A stretch of 64,000 nucleotides of DNA from Gordonia oryzae (GTDB lineage: Bacteria; Actinomycetota; Actinomycetes; Mycobacteriales; Mycobacteriaceae): assembly GCF_003797185.1 (NCBI RefSeq), contig NZ_RKMH01000008.1, positions 186,001-250,000 on the forward strand. Reading direction: 5' to 3'. The notes beneath the pieces are model-generated. The model did no database searches and was not told the origin of the DNA. It worked only from the letters and a program-made list of their open reading frames with translations. Positions 52,697 to 62,622 of this stretch are shown one piece after another (the first letter of the stretch is position 1; each line of letters starts with the position of its first letter). The translations under genes were made by a program, and so were the position numbers.

Positions 52697-54004
52697 ATGC
52701 GTGTGGGGAGCAAGGCGGGCCGTCGACTTCCGTTCGGTATCGGCACCGTCGTGGTCGTACTCGCCGCCGCGATGGTCGTGTGTGTGGGGGCAGTGCTGGC
52801 CATCGGCACACCCGATCGCCCGGCGACCGGCTACACCTACGGCCAGCTCCGTACTTACCCCGACCAGCCCGCCCTCGCGTGGACGGCATCGAGCCAGACC
52901 CTGCCCGATTACAGCTCCCGCGACCAGATCAAGGTGGTCGCCACCCGCGCCGACCGCTGGCTGCTGAGCTACCCGTCGGGTATCGGTCGCGCCTATGTGA
53001 TGGTCGATCGCAGCGACGGACATCTGTTGTGGAAACATCCGCTGCGCGCGGGCACCGGGAGCTGCGGGATGACCGACGACGGCGTGGTCGGCTGCGCGGT
53101 CAACGCCAGCAGCGATCTCACACAAGGCTTCTACCTCGTCGACGAGGACGGCACCCCGTCCGGCCCGACCGCCCTCGATGACACGGCATCGGTTCTCGGC
53201 GCCGGATCGGACTTCGTCCGTATCTCCACCTCCGGCTACCGGGTGTCGATGGCCACCCCCGACGGCCACGAACTGTGGTCGCGCACCTTCGCCCGCGCTG
53301 CGAGCGCCGAGGTGCTCACCGACGGGCTGCTGCAGATCACCACCAGCGATGCGGGCCGGTTCATCGTCGATCCGCGCACCGGCGCCGACCGCCTTCATTG
53401 CACCGACTGCACGATCACCGCTTTCCCGACCGGCATCACCGTCGAGTACACCGACCCCGACCACCGCCTGCTCGAGACCTACGCCGTGACCGATGGCGTA
53501 CTCGATCCCCGTCGCATCGCGCATGCCGCCCGGATGCGGGTGCTGCCCGGCCCGTCCACCTTACCGGTGCTGACCCAGACCGGGACCGCACAAATGGAGG
53601 CCATGCAGGGCACCTACGTCGTCGTCGACCCTGCCAAGCCGGGAGCGCTGTGGCAGATCTCCGACGTCGAGCTGTCCAAGGCGAACACCCGACCGTGCGG
53701 TACCGCGGTGGCGTTCGCATTGAAGAACCGGTCGCGGTCGATCTACTCCCTCACCGACGCCAAGCACCTCGGCTCGTTGCCCGCGCCGGGCTTCGACGAC
53801 CCCGATGCGAACCTCGACAACCTCACCTGCATCGGGTCGAGTGGAGATCTCCTGATACTCGCCAGTACCAGCAGGATCAGTGCCCTCGACCCGTCAGCCG
53901 GCGGTTTTGCGTGGACGGTCGACGTGAACGGCCAGGTGAAGGACGTCGACGGGTTCCTCGTCGCCTTCGAGGGCAGCAGTATCCGGGTGTTCGCGCCACG
54001 CTGA
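52697..54004 (+). CDS. Membrane-anchored PQQ-like beta-propeller protein
   Basis: A 435-residue protein with one N-terminal membrane segment (about 13-38, GIGTVVVVLAAAMVVCVGAV) and an external region built of repeated strands of the PQQ-like or WD type (DRSDGHLLWKHPL, TPDGHELWSRTF, DPSAGGFAWTVDV). It contains several Cys that may pair. It resembles mycobacterial and Gordonia hypothetical membrane proteins. There is no catalytic motif. The start is ATG 52697 or TTG 52685. The GGAG before them fits TTG slightly better. Confidence 0.6.
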   Translation: MRVGSKAGRRLPFGIGTVVVVLAAAMVVCVGAVLAIGTPDRPATGYTYGQLRTYPDQPALAWTASSQTLPDYSSRDQIKVVATRADRWLLSYPSGIGRAYVMVDRSDGHLLWKHPLRAGTGSCGMTDDGVVGCAVNASSDLTQGFYLVDEDGTPSGPTALDDTASVLGAGSDFVRISTSGYRVSMATPDGHELWSRTFARAASAEVLTDGLLQITTSDAGRFIVDPRTGADRLHCTDCTITAFPTGITVEYTDPDHRLLETYAVTDGVLDPRRIAHAARMRVLPGPSTLPVLTQTGTAQMEAMQGTYVVVDPAKPGALWQISDVELSKANTRPCGTAVAFALKNRSRSIYSLTDAKHLGSLPAPGFDDPDANLDNLTCIGSSGDLLILASTSRISALDPSAGGFAWTVDVNGQVKDVDGFLVAFEGSSIRVFAPR

Positions 54005-54068
54005 TCCGCCGGCCAGACACACTCGGCGAACTCTCCGCGGCCACACCCGAACCGGCCACAGCGAGTCA

Positions 54069-54266
54069 CCCGGCACCGGCGACCGCATCGCCAACCCGCA
54101 GAACATCTACGACGCCGCGCTGGCCACCGAACGCTCACTGTGCGACGCCGGGCTGAGCCTGCGCATCCTGATCGTCCTCCTCGGGCTCCTGCTTGCGCTC
54201 GCCCTGCCAATGCAGCGCAGGCTGCACCGCGAGCCACCGACGGCGGCGGTCGTCCTGCCATCGTGA
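54069..54266 (+). pseudogene. Remnant of a lytic murein transglycosylase
   Basis: The frame read from 54072 gives GTGDRIANPQNIYDAALATE and then RSLCDAGLSLR. This matches the C-terminal part of SLT_2-type transglycosylases, where NPQNIYDAALA and a Cys-containing YLCxGGLDLR end the domain. Upstream of it no catalytic half is present, and downstream the frame runs into an unrelated hydrophobic stretch and a stop at 54264-54266. It is a 3' fragment left after the rest was lost. The region 54004-54323 holds nothing else recognisable. Confidence 0.6.
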
Positions 54267-54323
54267 TCGACGACCGCATCGGCTGCACGATGACCGCTCT
54301 CGGGCACGATCGCGCCGGAAAAC

Positions 54324-55601
54324 TCAGGCTTCACTACTCAGGAACGCCTGTAGCGCAGCAGAATACATCGGTACGTCGGCGGTACCCATCAGCTCGCGGG
54401 CACTGTGCATCGCGAGCTGGGGTGCGCCGACGTCGATGGTCAGCAGACCGGTACGCGCGGCGGTGATCGGCCCGATCGTCGACCCGCAGGGCAGATCAGC
54501 TCGGTGGATGTAGCGCTGCATCGGAACCCCCGCGGTATCGCAGGCCAACGCGAAGACGGCCTCCCCGATCGCATCCGAGGCGTAACGGAGATTCTGATTA
54601 ACCTTGAGTACCGGGCCACCGTCGATGGCGATCTGGTGGGTAGGTTCGTGCCGCTCGGGGTAGTTCGGGTGGGTGGCGTGGGCCATGTCCCCCGATGCGC
54701 ACATGCTCGACGCCATCGCCTGCAGGTAGTCGGCCCGGCTTCCCCCGCGGGACAACACGATTCGTTCGAGGACGGTGGACAGGAAGTCCGACGCCGCGCC
54801 CCGCTCGGAACCGCTGCCGACCTCTTCGTGATCGAACAGCGCAAGTACCCGGGTCGCGATCGCGGGTGAGCCGTCGAGCAATGCCCGCAGCCCGGCATAA
54901 CAGGTGCCCTGGTTGTCCAGTCGTGGCGCGCTAAGCAGGCTTTCGTCGGTTCCGATCAGCCGCGACGGTGCCACGTCGTGGGTCATCAACTCCCAGCCAA
55001 GCACCGAATCTGGTGCAATACCGGCATATTCGGCGACCCAGTCCAGAACGTCGGGCACGCCAGCACCGATCCCCCACACCCCGTCGAGGTGTCGTTGCGG
55101 GTCCAGGGTGACGCCCTTGCGGTCGGCGGAGAGGTGAATCGCCAACTGCGGCACCCGAACCACCGGCTCGGTCACATGCACCAGCACGTGATCGACGGCG
55201 TTGCCGGAGCGATAGGCGAGTCGGCCGGACAACCCGAGATCGCGGTCGAGCCAGGAATTCAGCCAGGCGCCACCGTAGGGTTCGAGCGCTATCGTGCGGA
55301 TACCGGCACTGACGCGATCCGGGCGTTGCTTGAGACGCAGGTTGGGACTGTCGGTGTGGCCGCCGACGATCCGAAAGGCATGGCCGTCACCGAGATCCCA
55401 CGCGATGATCGAACCGCCGCGGATGACGTAGAAGCGGCGCGCATCCAGTGACCACTCGCGCTCCTCGAACAGGCGCCGGAATCCGGCCTCCTCCAACTCC
55501 GCCGCCACCGTCGCGCACACGTGGAACGGTGAGGGTGAGTCGTCGATGAAGGCACCGAGCCCGCTCGCGGTGGCCGTGGTGGTCAGACGAGGAGCACTCA
55601 T
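54324..55601 (-). CDS. pepC: M18-family aspartyl aminopeptidase
   Basis: A 425-residue metallo-aminopeptidase. [12 protein letters not shown] (about 79-90, metal His and Asp), [15 protein letters not shown] (about 250-264, catalytic Glu and metal Glu), and the C-terminal GPITAARTG and HSARELMG (metal His) give the complete M18 set. It removes N-terminal Asp/Glu or other residues from peptides in the cytoplasm. It lies 18 bases after purQ and is part of the pur operon. The same gene family occurs near pur genes in mycobacteria (Rv0800). Confidence 0.9.
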   Translation of the reverse strand: MSAPRLTTTATASGLGAFIDDSPSPFHVCATVAAELEEAGFRRLFEEREWSLDARRFYVIRGGSIIAWDLGDGHAFRIVGGHTDSPNLRLKQRPDRVSAGIRTIALEPYGGAWLNSWLDRDLGLSGRLAYRSGNAVDHVLVHVTEPVVRVPQLAIHLSADRKGVTLDPQRHLDGVWGIGAGVPDVLDWVAEYAGIAPDSVLGWELMTHDVAPSRLIGTDESLLSAPRLDNQGTCYAGLRALLDGSPAIATRVLALFDHEEVGSGSERGAASDFLSTVLERIVLSRGGSRADYLQAMASSMCASGDMAHATHPNYPERHEPTHQIAIDGGPVLKVNQNLRYASDAIGEAVFALACDTAGVPMQRYIHRADLPCGSTIGPITAARTGLLTIDVGAPQLAMHSARELMGTADVPMYSAALQAFLSSEA

Positions 55602-55619
55602 GCCGTCACCGCCACATCG

Positions 55620-56303
55620 TCACGCGTTGGCCAGGACGGCGTCGATCGCCGAGTAGAACAGGCCGAGGCCGTCGTCACTCGGACCGGTCAGGGCCTCGGT
55701 GGCGTGTTCGGGATGCGGCATCAGTCCGACGATCCGGCCGTCAGGACTGCTGATACCGGCGATGTCGAGCGCCGAACCGTTGGGATTGCCGCCGGCATAG
55801 GTGAACACGATCAGCCCCTCGCCCTCGAGTTCCTCGAGTTTGCGTTGCGGGGCGACGTAGCGACCCTCCCCCGACTTGAGGGGGATGAGGATCTCCGCAC
55901 CCCGCTCGAACCGGGTGGTCCAGGCCGTCGTTGTCGACTCGACCCGCAGCCACTGATCGCGGCAGATGAAGTGCAGGCCCTCGTTGCGGGTCAGCGCGCC
56001 GGGCAGCAGTCCGGCCTCACACAGGACCTGAAAACCGTTGCAGATACCCAGAATCGGCATACCCTTGCCCGCGGCCTCGATGACCGAACCCATGACGGGG
56101 GCGAACTTGGCGATCGCCCCGGCACGCAGATAGTCGCCGTAGGAGAACCCGCCGGGCACGACGATGGCGTCGACGCCCCGGAGATCGGCGTCGCCGTGCC
56201 ACAACTCGACGGCCTCGGCCCCGGCGAGACGGACCGCGCGGGCGGCGTCGACGTCGTCGAGGGTGCCGGGAAAGGTGATGACCCCGATGCGTGCGTTGCT
56301 CAC
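55620..56303 (-). CDS. purQ: Phosphoribosylformylglycinamidine synthase, glutaminase subunit
   Basis: A 227-residue class-I glutamine amidotransferase. [20 protein letters not shown] is at about 51-70, GICNGFQVL (about 87-95) holds the nucleophilic Cys, and [10 protein letters not shown] (about 197-206) holds the His-Glu pair. It gives ammonia to PurL in step four of purine synthesis. PurS, the bridging subunit, is 15 bases upstream. PurL is not in the window. Confidence 0.98.
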   Translation of the reverse strand: MSNARIGVITFPGTLDDVDAARAVRLAGAEAVELWHGDADLRGVDAIVVPGGFSYGDYLRAGAIAKFAPVMGSVIEAAGKGMPILGICNGFQVLCEAGLLPGALTRNEGLHFICRDQWLRVESTTTAWTTRFERGAEILIPLKSGEGRYVAPQRKLEELEGEGLIVFTYAGGNPNGSALDIAGISSPDGRIVGLMPHPEHATEALTGPSDDGLGLFYSAIDAVLANA

Positions 56304-56318
56304 AGTCGTCTCCGCTGC

Positions 56319-56564
56319 CTACTCGGCAACCCGGGAGACGGTGAAATTCTCGATCACCGTGTTGGTCAACAACTCTTCGGCGATCCGCTCCAACGTGACG
56401 TCGTCGACGGAGTCGTCGACCTCGAGTTCGAAACGCTTGCCCTGGCGGACATCGGCGATGCCGGAGAATCCCAGACGGCCCAGTGCGCCGACGATCGCCT
56501 GACCCTGCGGATCGAGGATCTCGGCCTTGGGCATCACGTCGACCACCACTCGTGCCATCGGCAA
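56319..56564 (-). CDS. purS: Phosphoribosylformylglycinamidine synthase subunit PurS
   Basis: An 81-residue protein beginning ARVVVDVMPKAEILDPQGQA, the standard PurS N-terminus, with VGALGRLGFSGIADVRQGK following. PurS dimers link PurQ and PurL. It is the first gene of purS-purQ-pepC. Ribosome-binding and promoter sequences lie in the 64 bases before it, after the glutathione-peroxidase-like gene. Confidence 0.97.
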   Translation of the reverse strand: MPMARVVVDVMPKAEILDPQGQAIVGALGRLGFSGIADVRQGKRFELEVDDSVDDVTLERIAEELLTNTVIENFTVSRVAE

Positions 56565-56628
56565 TAGCTCCCTATCGAATATCTCCTGGCCTTCGGAAGA
56601 CGACCGGAGGAGGTTGGTTGAACACCGG

Positions 56629-57120
56629 TTACCTTACCGGCAGCGCCGCCTCGATCGCCGCGACGACCTCGGGTGCGGTCGGCTCGGTACGCGGACGGAA
56701 GCGGGCGACGGGCTCGCCGTCGGCGCCGACGAGGAACTTCTCGAAGTTCCACTGGATGTCACCGGCCTCGCCGTCGGCGTCGGCGAGCTTCGTCAGCTCG
56801 GCATAGAGGGGATGCCGTCGGTCACCGTTGACATCGGTCTTCTCCAGCAGCGGGAACGTGACGCCGTAATTGGTGGAACAGAAGGTCGCGATCTCCTCTG
56901 CGCTGCCCGGCTCCTGGCCCATGAACTGGTTGCACGGCACACCTACGACGGTCAGTCCTCGCTCGCCGTAGGTCTTGGCAAGTTCTTCCAGTCCGGTGTA
57001 TTGGGGCGTGAGGCCGCATTTGCTGGCGACGTTGACGACCAGCAACGGTCCGGTGAAGTCGGACAGCGACAGCGCCGATCCGTCGAGTGCGGCCACAGGG
57101 ATGTCCTTGACATTGCTCAT
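56629..57120 (-). CDS. Glutathione-peroxidase-like thiol peroxidase
   Basis: A 163-residue GPx-fold enzyme. The peroxidatic Cys is in NVASKCGLT (about 28-36), the Gln in PCNQF (about 69-73) and the Trp in WNFEKF (about 127-132). The resolving Cys of the Cys-GPx type is in ATFCSTNYG. It reduces peroxides, in Actinobacteria most likely with thioredoxin or mycothiol-linked donors because glutathione is absent. ATG 57120 is chosen over an upstream one at 57186. It is divergent from the MarR/MFS operon. Confidence 0.9.
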   Translation of the reverse strand: MSNVKDIPVAALDGSALSLSDFTGPLLVVNVASKCGLTPQYTGLEELAKTYGERGLTVVGVPCNQFMGQEPGSAEEIATFCSTNYGVTFPLLEKTDVNGDRRHPLYAELTKLADADGEAGDIQWNFEKFLVGADGEPVARFRPRTEPTAPEVVAAIEAALPVR

Positions 57121-57157
57121 AACCCCCGACCCTAATCGCACCGGCGCGATGGTGCAG

Positions 57158-57202
57158 ATCACCGATTTTTGTGCGCTATGACGCATATCACCGATAATTG
57201 TG
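57158..57202. promoter_or_regulatory. Tandem direct-repeat operator candidate between GPx and marR
   Basis: ATCACCGATTTTTGTG (57158-57173) and ATCACCGATAATTGTG (57187-57202) differ at two positions and are 29 bases apart, close to three helical turns. They lie in the 118-base space between the peroxidase and marR start codons, so a MarR protein bound there could control both directions. Confidence 0.55.
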
Positions 57203-57238
57203 TTCGCACGATAGTTGCGTACCCGTTAGCATTTTCGG

Positions 57239-57742
57239 GTGCCCACTTCGATCGATTCCGCGTGCCGCGCATTGCACGAGTTTCTCGATCGACTGATCTG
57301 CCTGAGCAAGGCCGCCGCCGTCGACGACCTCGCCACCACCGACCTCACCTTCTCCCAAATCCGGGTGTTGTTCGTCGCCGGCGAGGCTCAGGCACCGATG
57401 TCGGTCCACGAGATCGCCGATGCCATCGGCTTGTCGCTGGCCGCAACCGGCCGGACCGTCGACCGTCTCATGCGGCTCGGATTCGTCGATCGCCGCGAGG
57501 ATCCCGCCGACCGGCGCGTCAAACGCGTCAGCCTCACTGCGGAGGGTCGGCACCTCGTTGACGGACAGCTGAGTGTGCGCGAGGAGATCATCAGCGACTT
57601 CGTCGCCGGCCTACCCACCGAACACCGTGACGCGTTAACCGACGCGCTGCGACCCATCGTCGACGCCGACACCGACTACTTCGAGTTGACTCACCCCACT
57701 GACCACACCCATCCGACCCACGACCAGAAAGTGCACTCATGA
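57239..57742 (+). CDS. MarR-family regulator
   Basis: A 167-residue winged-helix protein. MSVHEIADAIGLSLAATGRT (about 59-78) is the recognition helix region, and RLGFVDRREDPADRRVKRVS is the wing. It starts at GTG 57239. TAGCAT six bases upstream looks like a -10 box, so the mRNA may be leaderless. Its stop overlaps the MFS gene by four bases, the typical arrangement of a local repressor with the exporter it controls. The ligand is probably a substrate of that pump. Confidence 0.85.
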   Translation: MPTSIDSACRALHEFLDRLICLSKAAAVDDLATTDLTFSQIRVLFVAGEAQAPMSVHEIADAIGLSLAATGRTVDRLMRLGFVDRREDPADRRVKRVSLTAEGRHLVDGQLSVREEIISDFVAGLPTEHRDALTDALRPIVDADTDYFELTHPTDHTHPTHDQKVHS

Positions 57743-59322
57743 CGAGTTCCACCTCCACCGGCGGAACGGCCCACGCCGGCCCACCGGACACCACACTCGA
57801 CCGGCATGTGCTGAAGGTTGCCGGCGTCGTCGTGCTCGGCGCCATCATGTCGATCCTCGACGTGACCGTAGTGTCGGTGGCACAGAACACATTCCAGGAA
57901 ACCTTCAACACCAATGCCGCGGGCGCCGCGTGGACGATGACCGGCTACACGCTGGCGCTGGCCGCGGTCATCCCGCTCTCGAGCTGGGCCGCGGCACGAT
58001 TCGGCACCAAGAAGGTCTACATGACCTCACTGGTGCTGTTCCTCGTCGGTTCCGCGCTGTGCGCGGTCGCCTGGAACATCGGTTCGCTGGTGGCCTTCCG
58101 CGTCGTCCAGGGACTCGGCGGTGGTCTGCTGATGCCGATCGGCATGATGATTCTCACCAAGGCCGCCGGTCCTGAACGCGTCGGTTCGGTGATGGCCGTC
58201 CTCGGTATCCCGATGCTGTTGGGCCCCATCGCCGGACCCATCCTCGGCGGTCTGCTCATCGAGAAGGCCAGCTGGCATTGGGTGTTCCTGATCAACGTCC
58301 CGATCGGTCTCGTCGCCCTGGTCTACGCCTGGCTCGTGCTGCGTGACGACGAAGAGAAACAGCGCCCGACAATCGATTTCGTCGGTCTACTGATGCTCTC
58401 AACGGGCCTGGCGCTGTTCCTCTACGGCGTCTCCTCGTCCACCGACGCGGGCACCTTCATGGACACGAAAGTGCTCGTCACCACGATCATCGGCGCCGTG
58501 CTGATCATCGCGTTCATCATCCATGCGCTGCGAGCGAAGAATCCGCTGCTGGATCTGCGCCTGTTCAAGAACAAGACGCTGGCCATCGCGGTGGTCACGA
58601 TGACCACCTTCATGATCGCGTTCTTCGGTGCGGCACTGCTCTATCCGCAGTACTTCATCGGAGTTCGCGGCGAGTCCACCTTGATGGCCGGTCTGCTGCT
58701 CGCCCCGCAGGGAATCGGCGCGATGCTCACCATGCCCATCGCCGGGCGCCTGACCGACAAGATGGGTCCGGGCAAGTTCGTCCTGGGCGGTATCGTGCTG
58801 ATCTTCTGCGGCATGGGTTACTTCGTCTTCCTCGGCGCCAACACCCCCTACTGGGCGGTGTGCCTGGCGTTGTTCGTCCAGGGTCTGGGCATGGGTATGA
58901 CGATGATGCCGATCATGTCCGCGGCGCTGGCGACCCTGAACAACAAGCAGGTCCCGGACGGTTCGACGTTGATGAACGTGGTGCAGCAGACCGCATCATC
59001 AATCGGTACCGCCGTGATCTCGGTGGTCCTGGCCAACATGTTCAAGTCGCATCCGGAGTCGCTGCTGGCGATCAGCTCGAACGCTGCACCGGAGAAGTAC
59101 GCACAGGCCGTGCAGTCAAGCGCCAACACCCCCGCCGCACTTCCGGCCAACCCGCCCGATCAGTGGTTCTCCTGGGCGGCCGAGGCCTTCGGTACCACGT
59201 TCATCGTGGCGACGGTATTGGTCGCGGTGACCGTGATCCCCGCGTTCTTCCTGCCCCGCACAAAGATCGCCTCCCCGCTCGTCGAGGAAGACATGGATCG
59301 CACACCGACGCTGATGCACTGA
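57739..59322 (+). CDS. MFS multidrug exporter, EmrB/QacA (DHA2) type
   Basis: A 527-residue membrane protein with 14 predicted helices. LDVTVVSVAQNTFQ (about 35-48) in helix 1 has the Asp of the DHA2 family, and RFGTKKVYM is motif A. GLGGGLLMPIGMMILTK is helix 4-5 (motif C region: GIPMLLGPIAGPILGG). Rv0783c (EmrB) of M. tuberculosis sits at the equivalent place beside ptrB and purC. It is translationally coupled to marR. Confidence 0.9.
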   Translation: MTSSTSTGGTAHAGPPDTTLDRHVLKVAGVVVLGAIMSILDVTVVSVAQNTFQETFNTNAAGAAWTMTGYTLALAAVIPLSSWAAARFGTKKVYMTSLVLFLVGSALCAVAWNIGSLVAFRVVQGLGGGLLMPIGMMILTKAAGPERVGSVMAVLGIPMLLGPIAGPILGGLLIEKASWHWVFLINVPIGLVALVYAWLVLRDDEEKQRPTIDFVGLLMLSTGLALFLYGVSSSTDAGTFMDTKVLVTTIIGAVLIIAFIIHALRAKNPLLDLRLFKNKTLAIAVVTMTTFMIAFFGAALLYPQYFIGVRGESTLMAGLLLAPQGIGAMLTMPIAGRLTDKMGPGKFVLGGIVLIFCGMGYFVFLGANTPYWAVCLALFVQGLGMGMTMMPIMSAALATLNNKQVPDGSTLMNVVQQTASSIGTAVISVVLANMFKSHPESLLAISSNAAPEKYAQAVQSSANTPAALPANPPDQWFSWAAEAFGTTFIVATVLVAVTVIPAFFLPRTKIASPLVEEDMDRTPTLMH

Positions 59323-59367
59323 GCGTCCGCGCTCCACTATTGAGCGTTCACGCTCTCGCCAGTCGAT

Positions 59368-59405
59368 TTCGCTCCCGCGCAACAGGTTCGTTACGCGGGA
59401 GCGAA
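59368..59405. terminator. Bidirectional terminator hairpin between convergent genes
   Basis: TTCGCTCCCGCG (59368-59379) and CGCGGGAGCGAA (59394-59405) form a perfect 12-base stem with a 14-base loop, between the MFS stop and the ptrB stop. Part of the right arm (TATGCGGGAG) is echoed at 59411-59420. Because the stem ends in AA/TT on both sides it can serve both strands. Confidence 0.75.
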
Positions 59406-59424
59406 TTCGTTATGCGGGAGACGA

Positions 59425-61629
59425 TCAGGGGGTGACGGCTCCGGTCTGCTGGAGAATCCACGCGATCTCGAAGGCGACCTCTTCCCACTGCTTGTAGCGC
59501 CCGGAGACACCGCCGTGGCCCGCCGACATCTCGGTCTTCAGCAGGATCGGATTATCCGAGGTACTCAACTCCTGCAGGCGAGCAACCCATTTCGCCGCCT
59601 CGGTGAACAGCACACGGGTGTCGTTGAGCGAGGTCTGGGCGAGTATCGCGGGATACGGGAGCGCCTCGACGTTCTCGTAAGGCGAGTATGACTTCATGTA
59701 CTCGTAGACCGCCGGATCGTGCAGCGGGTCACCCCATTCGTCCCATTCGATGACCGTCAACGGCAGCGACGGGTCAAGGATCGAGTTGAGGGCGTCGACG
59801 AACGGCACCGAGGCCAGGATTCCGTGGAAGAGCTCCGGCGCCATGTTGGCCACCGCACCCATGAGCAGTCCACCGGCCGAACCACCCTCGGCGACCATCT
59901 GTTCCGACGTCGTCCAACCGCGTTCGACGAGATGGCGACCCGAGTCCACGAAGTCGGTGAAAGTGTTCTTCTTGGTCAGCGTCTTGCCGGTCTCGTACCA
60001 GTGCCGGCCCATCTCGCCGCCGCCGCGCACATGGGCGAGGACGAAGACCACACCGCGATCGAGCATCGACAGTCGTGACACCGAGAACGACGGGTCGAAA
60101 CTCGCCTCGTAGGAGCCGTATCCGTAGAGCAGCAACGGGGCCGGCGCCGCACCCTCGTCGCCGGGTGCCGCCACCGACTTGTGGCGAACGATCGACAACG
60201 GGATCACGGTACCGTCGGCGGCGGTGGCCCATTCGCGCGACTGTAGGTAGTCCTCGGGACGGAAGTCGCCGAGGACGGGCTGACGTTTGAGCAGGACACG
60301 CTCGCCGGTCGCCACGTCAAGCTCGAAGAGTTCCGACGGTTCGATGAAACTGCCGTACCCGAATCGTAGTCGTGGCGTGGCCCATTCACGATTGCCACCA
60401 AGGCCCAGGGAGAACAGCTCCTGCGCGACGGCGACCTCGATGAAGTCTTCGGCGACCGGGATGCCGTCGATCCGCCGGAGGTCGGCGATGGCCACCCGCG
60501 GCAGGGCATCGGCGCGGTAGCTGAGCACGAGATAGTCGCGGAAGGCATCGACGTCCTCGATGCGGAAGCCGCGCCGATGCCCGATGAACTCGGTTCGGGC
60601 GGCCGGATCGTCGACGGGGACGATGTCGACAGCGAAGTCCTCGGCCTTTTCACCGTCACGAACATCGTTGTGCACGATCAGGAAATAGTCGGTACCGGCG
60701 ATCTCGGCGTGTTCGACGTTGTATTCCACTCCGTCGACCCGGGGTGCGACGCTGCGGAACTCACCAGTGGGGTCATCGGCGGACAGGACGAAGCACTCGG
60801 AGGTGATCTTGGAGCCGACGGCGATCACCAGGTACTTGTCACTGCGGGTCGACCCCATACCGACCCAGTAACGTTCGTCGGGCTCGTAGAAGACCTTGAC
60901 GTCAGGAGTGTCGGCACCGATATCGTGGCGCCACACCGTATCCGGGCGCCACGCGGCGTCGACGGTTTGATAGAAGACGTGTCTGGTGTCGGTCGACCAC
61001 ACGGCCCCGCCGGCGGTGTCGGCGATGACGTCGGGCAACAGCTCTCCGGTTCGAAGATCCTTGAATCGCAACGTGTACCGCTCGTCGCCGACCACGTCGG
61101 TGCTGTAGGCCAGCCAGTTGCCGTCGTGACTGACCGTGAGCGCACCGACGCTGAAGAAGTCGTGACCCTCGGCCTCGTCGTTGGCGTCGAAGAGCACTTC
61201 CTCACCCGGCAGAGGCGCGTCCTCGGACACCGTCGGCGGTGTCCAGTCGTCGGGATCGACGATGGGGCAACGGCATTGCATCGCATACTGTTTGCCCTCA
61301 AGGGTGCGCGCGTAGTACCAGTACGCACCGCGCCGCGACGGCACCGACATGTCGGTTTCCTTGGTGCGCGAGCGGATTTCGTCGAAGATCGTCGCCCGCA
61401 GATCCGTCAGCGCGGCGGTGTGGGCCTCGGTGTAGTCGTTCTGCGCCTCGAGGTAGGCGATCACCTCGGGGTCGTCCTTGTCGCGCAGCCACTCGTAGTT
61501 GTCGATGACGGTGTCGCCGTGATGGTTTCGCTCGAGGGGAACCTTCTTCGCCACCGGCGCGGCGATCATGGCGGCCACCGCGTCGGCGGTACCTGCGGCA
61601 TCGGTGTCGGTGTCTGCTGCGTCGGTCAC
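59425..61629 (-). CDS. ptrB: Oligopeptidase B / S9 prolyl-oligopeptidase family
   Basis: A 734-residue serine peptidase. The beta-propeller domain (about 85-430) is followed by a catalytic alpha/beta-hydrolase domain: GGSAGGLLMG (about 578-587, nucleophile Ser), SLNDTRV (Asp) and SAGHGGVSGR (His). Oligopeptidase B cuts short peptides after Arg/Lys. The N-terminal 25 residues are Ala/Asp-rich. It begins seven bases after purC, as in M. tuberculosis where the gene is split into ptrBa/ptrBb. Here it is intact. Confidence 0.93.
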   Translation of the reverse strand: MTDAADTDTDAAGTADAVAAMIAAPVAKKVPLERNHHGDTVIDNYEWLRDKDDPEVIAYLEAQNDYTEAHTAALTDLRATIFDEIRSRTKETDMSVPSRRGAYWYYARTLEGKQYAMQCRCPIVDPDDWTPPTVSEDAPLPGEEVLFDANDEAEGHDFFSVGALTVSHDGNWLAYSTDVVGDERYTLRFKDLRTGELLPDVIADTAGGAVWSTDTRHVFYQTVDAAWRPDTVWRHDIGADTPDVKVFYEPDERYWVGMGSTRSDKYLVIAVGSKITSECFVLSADDPTGEFRSVAPRVDGVEYNVEHAEIAGTDYFLIVHNDVRDGEKAEDFAVDIVPVDDPAARTEFIGHRRGFRIEDVDAFRDYLVLSYRADALPRVAIADLRRIDGIPVAEDFIEVAVAQELFSLGLGGNREWATPRLRFGYGSFIEPSELFELDVATGERVLLKRQPVLGDFRPEDYLQSREWATAADGTVIPLSIVRHKSVAAPGDEGAAPAPLLLYGYGSYEASFDPSFSVSRLSMLDRGVVFVLAHVRGGGEMGRHWYETGKTLTKKNTFTDFVDSGRHLVERGWTTSEQMVAEGGSAGGLLMGAVANMAPELFHGILASVPFVDALNSILDPSLPLTVIEWDEWGDPLHDPAVYEYMKSYSPYENVEALPYPAILAQTSLNDTRVLFTEAAKWVARLQELSTSDNPILLKTEMSAGHGGVSGRYKQWEEVAFEIAWILQQTGAVTP

Positions 61630-61636
61630 GTGACTC

Positions 61637-62536
61637 CTATCCTTGCGGCCAGTCGGCGAAGGATTTCTGCGAAATCCATTCGTAGGCCTCGATGTATCGT
61701 TGCCGGGTGCGTGTCACCACGTCGGCGGGCAGGGCGGGTGGGGTCGCATCGGAGGCGCGATCCCAGCCGGATTCCGATGAGGTCAGCCAGTTGCGGACGA
61801 TCTGCTTGTCGAAGCTCGGCTGCACCCGACCCGGGGTATAGCCGGCGGCCTCCCAGTAGCGCGAGGAGTCCGGCGTGAGCACCTCGTCGGCGAGGACAAG
61901 TGATCCGTCGGAGTCGCGCCCGAACTCGAACTTGGTGTCGGCCAAGATGATTCCGCGTTGTGCGGCGAGTTCGGCGCCGCGCCGGTAGATGTCGAGGGTC
62001 GTGCGGCGAAGATCGTCGGCCAACTCGGCCCCGACCTGCGCGGCCACCGCCTCGACGCTGATGTTCTCGTCGTGGTCACCTTGTTCGGCCTTGGTGGCCG
62101 GGGTGAAGATCGGCTCGGGCAGCCGGTCGGCTTCATCGAGGCCGTCGGGCAACACCACCCCGCACACCACGCCGGTGGCTCGATAGTCGATCAGCCCGGA
62201 GCCGGTGAGGTAGCCACGAGCCACGCATTCCACCGGCACCATCGGCAGCTTGCGCACCACCATCGATCGGCCCACACACCCGTCGGGGATGCGCTCGTCG
62301 GTCGGTCCGCCCGCCAGGTGGTTCGGCACGCCCAGCGCATCGAACCAGTAGAAGCTCATGGCGGTCAGGATGGCCCCCTTGTCCGGTATCGCCGGGCTCA
62401 GGATGTGGTCGTAGGCCGAGATGCGATCGCTGGCCACCATCAGCAGGGTGTCGTCGTCGATCTGATAGATCTCGCGGACCTTGCCGGAGGCGAGAAAAGT
62501 GTACGAGTCGAGAGCCGGACGCATGCCCTCGACCAT
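61637..62536 (-). CDS. purC: Phosphoribosylaminoimidazole-succinocarboxamide synthase
   Basis: A 299-residue SAICAR synthetase. [20 protein letters not shown] (about 16-35) is the N-terminal nucleotide-binding part, [16 protein letters not shown] the PurC signature 1, and [12 protein letters not shown] signature 2. It joins aspartate to CAIR in purine synthesis. The start may be ATG 62536 or the ATG four codons later. Its product is the substrate of PurB, encoded 0.9 kb away. Confidence 0.97.
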   Translation of the reverse strand: MVEGMRPALDSYTFLASGKVREIYQIDDDTLLMVASDRISAYDHILSPAIPDKGAILTAMSFYWFDALGVPNHLAGGPTDERIPDGCVGRSMVVRKLPMVPVECVARGYLTGSGLIDYRATGVVCGVVLPDGLDEADRLPEPIFTPATKAEQGDHDENISVEAVAAQVGAELADDLRRTTLDIYRRGAELAAQRGIILADTKFEFGRDSDGSLVLADEVLTPDSSRYWEAAGYTPGRVQPSFDKQIVRNWLTSSESGWDRASDATPPALPADVVTRTRQRYIEAYEWISQKSFADWPQG

Positions 62537-62622
62537 AGTGTGCGCAGGTCGGCGGGGGGCAGTCTGGGTGGCCGGCGGCTCGGGGGGTTCCGGATCGGGG
62601 CGATCTGGCAGTCTGGGTCGTC

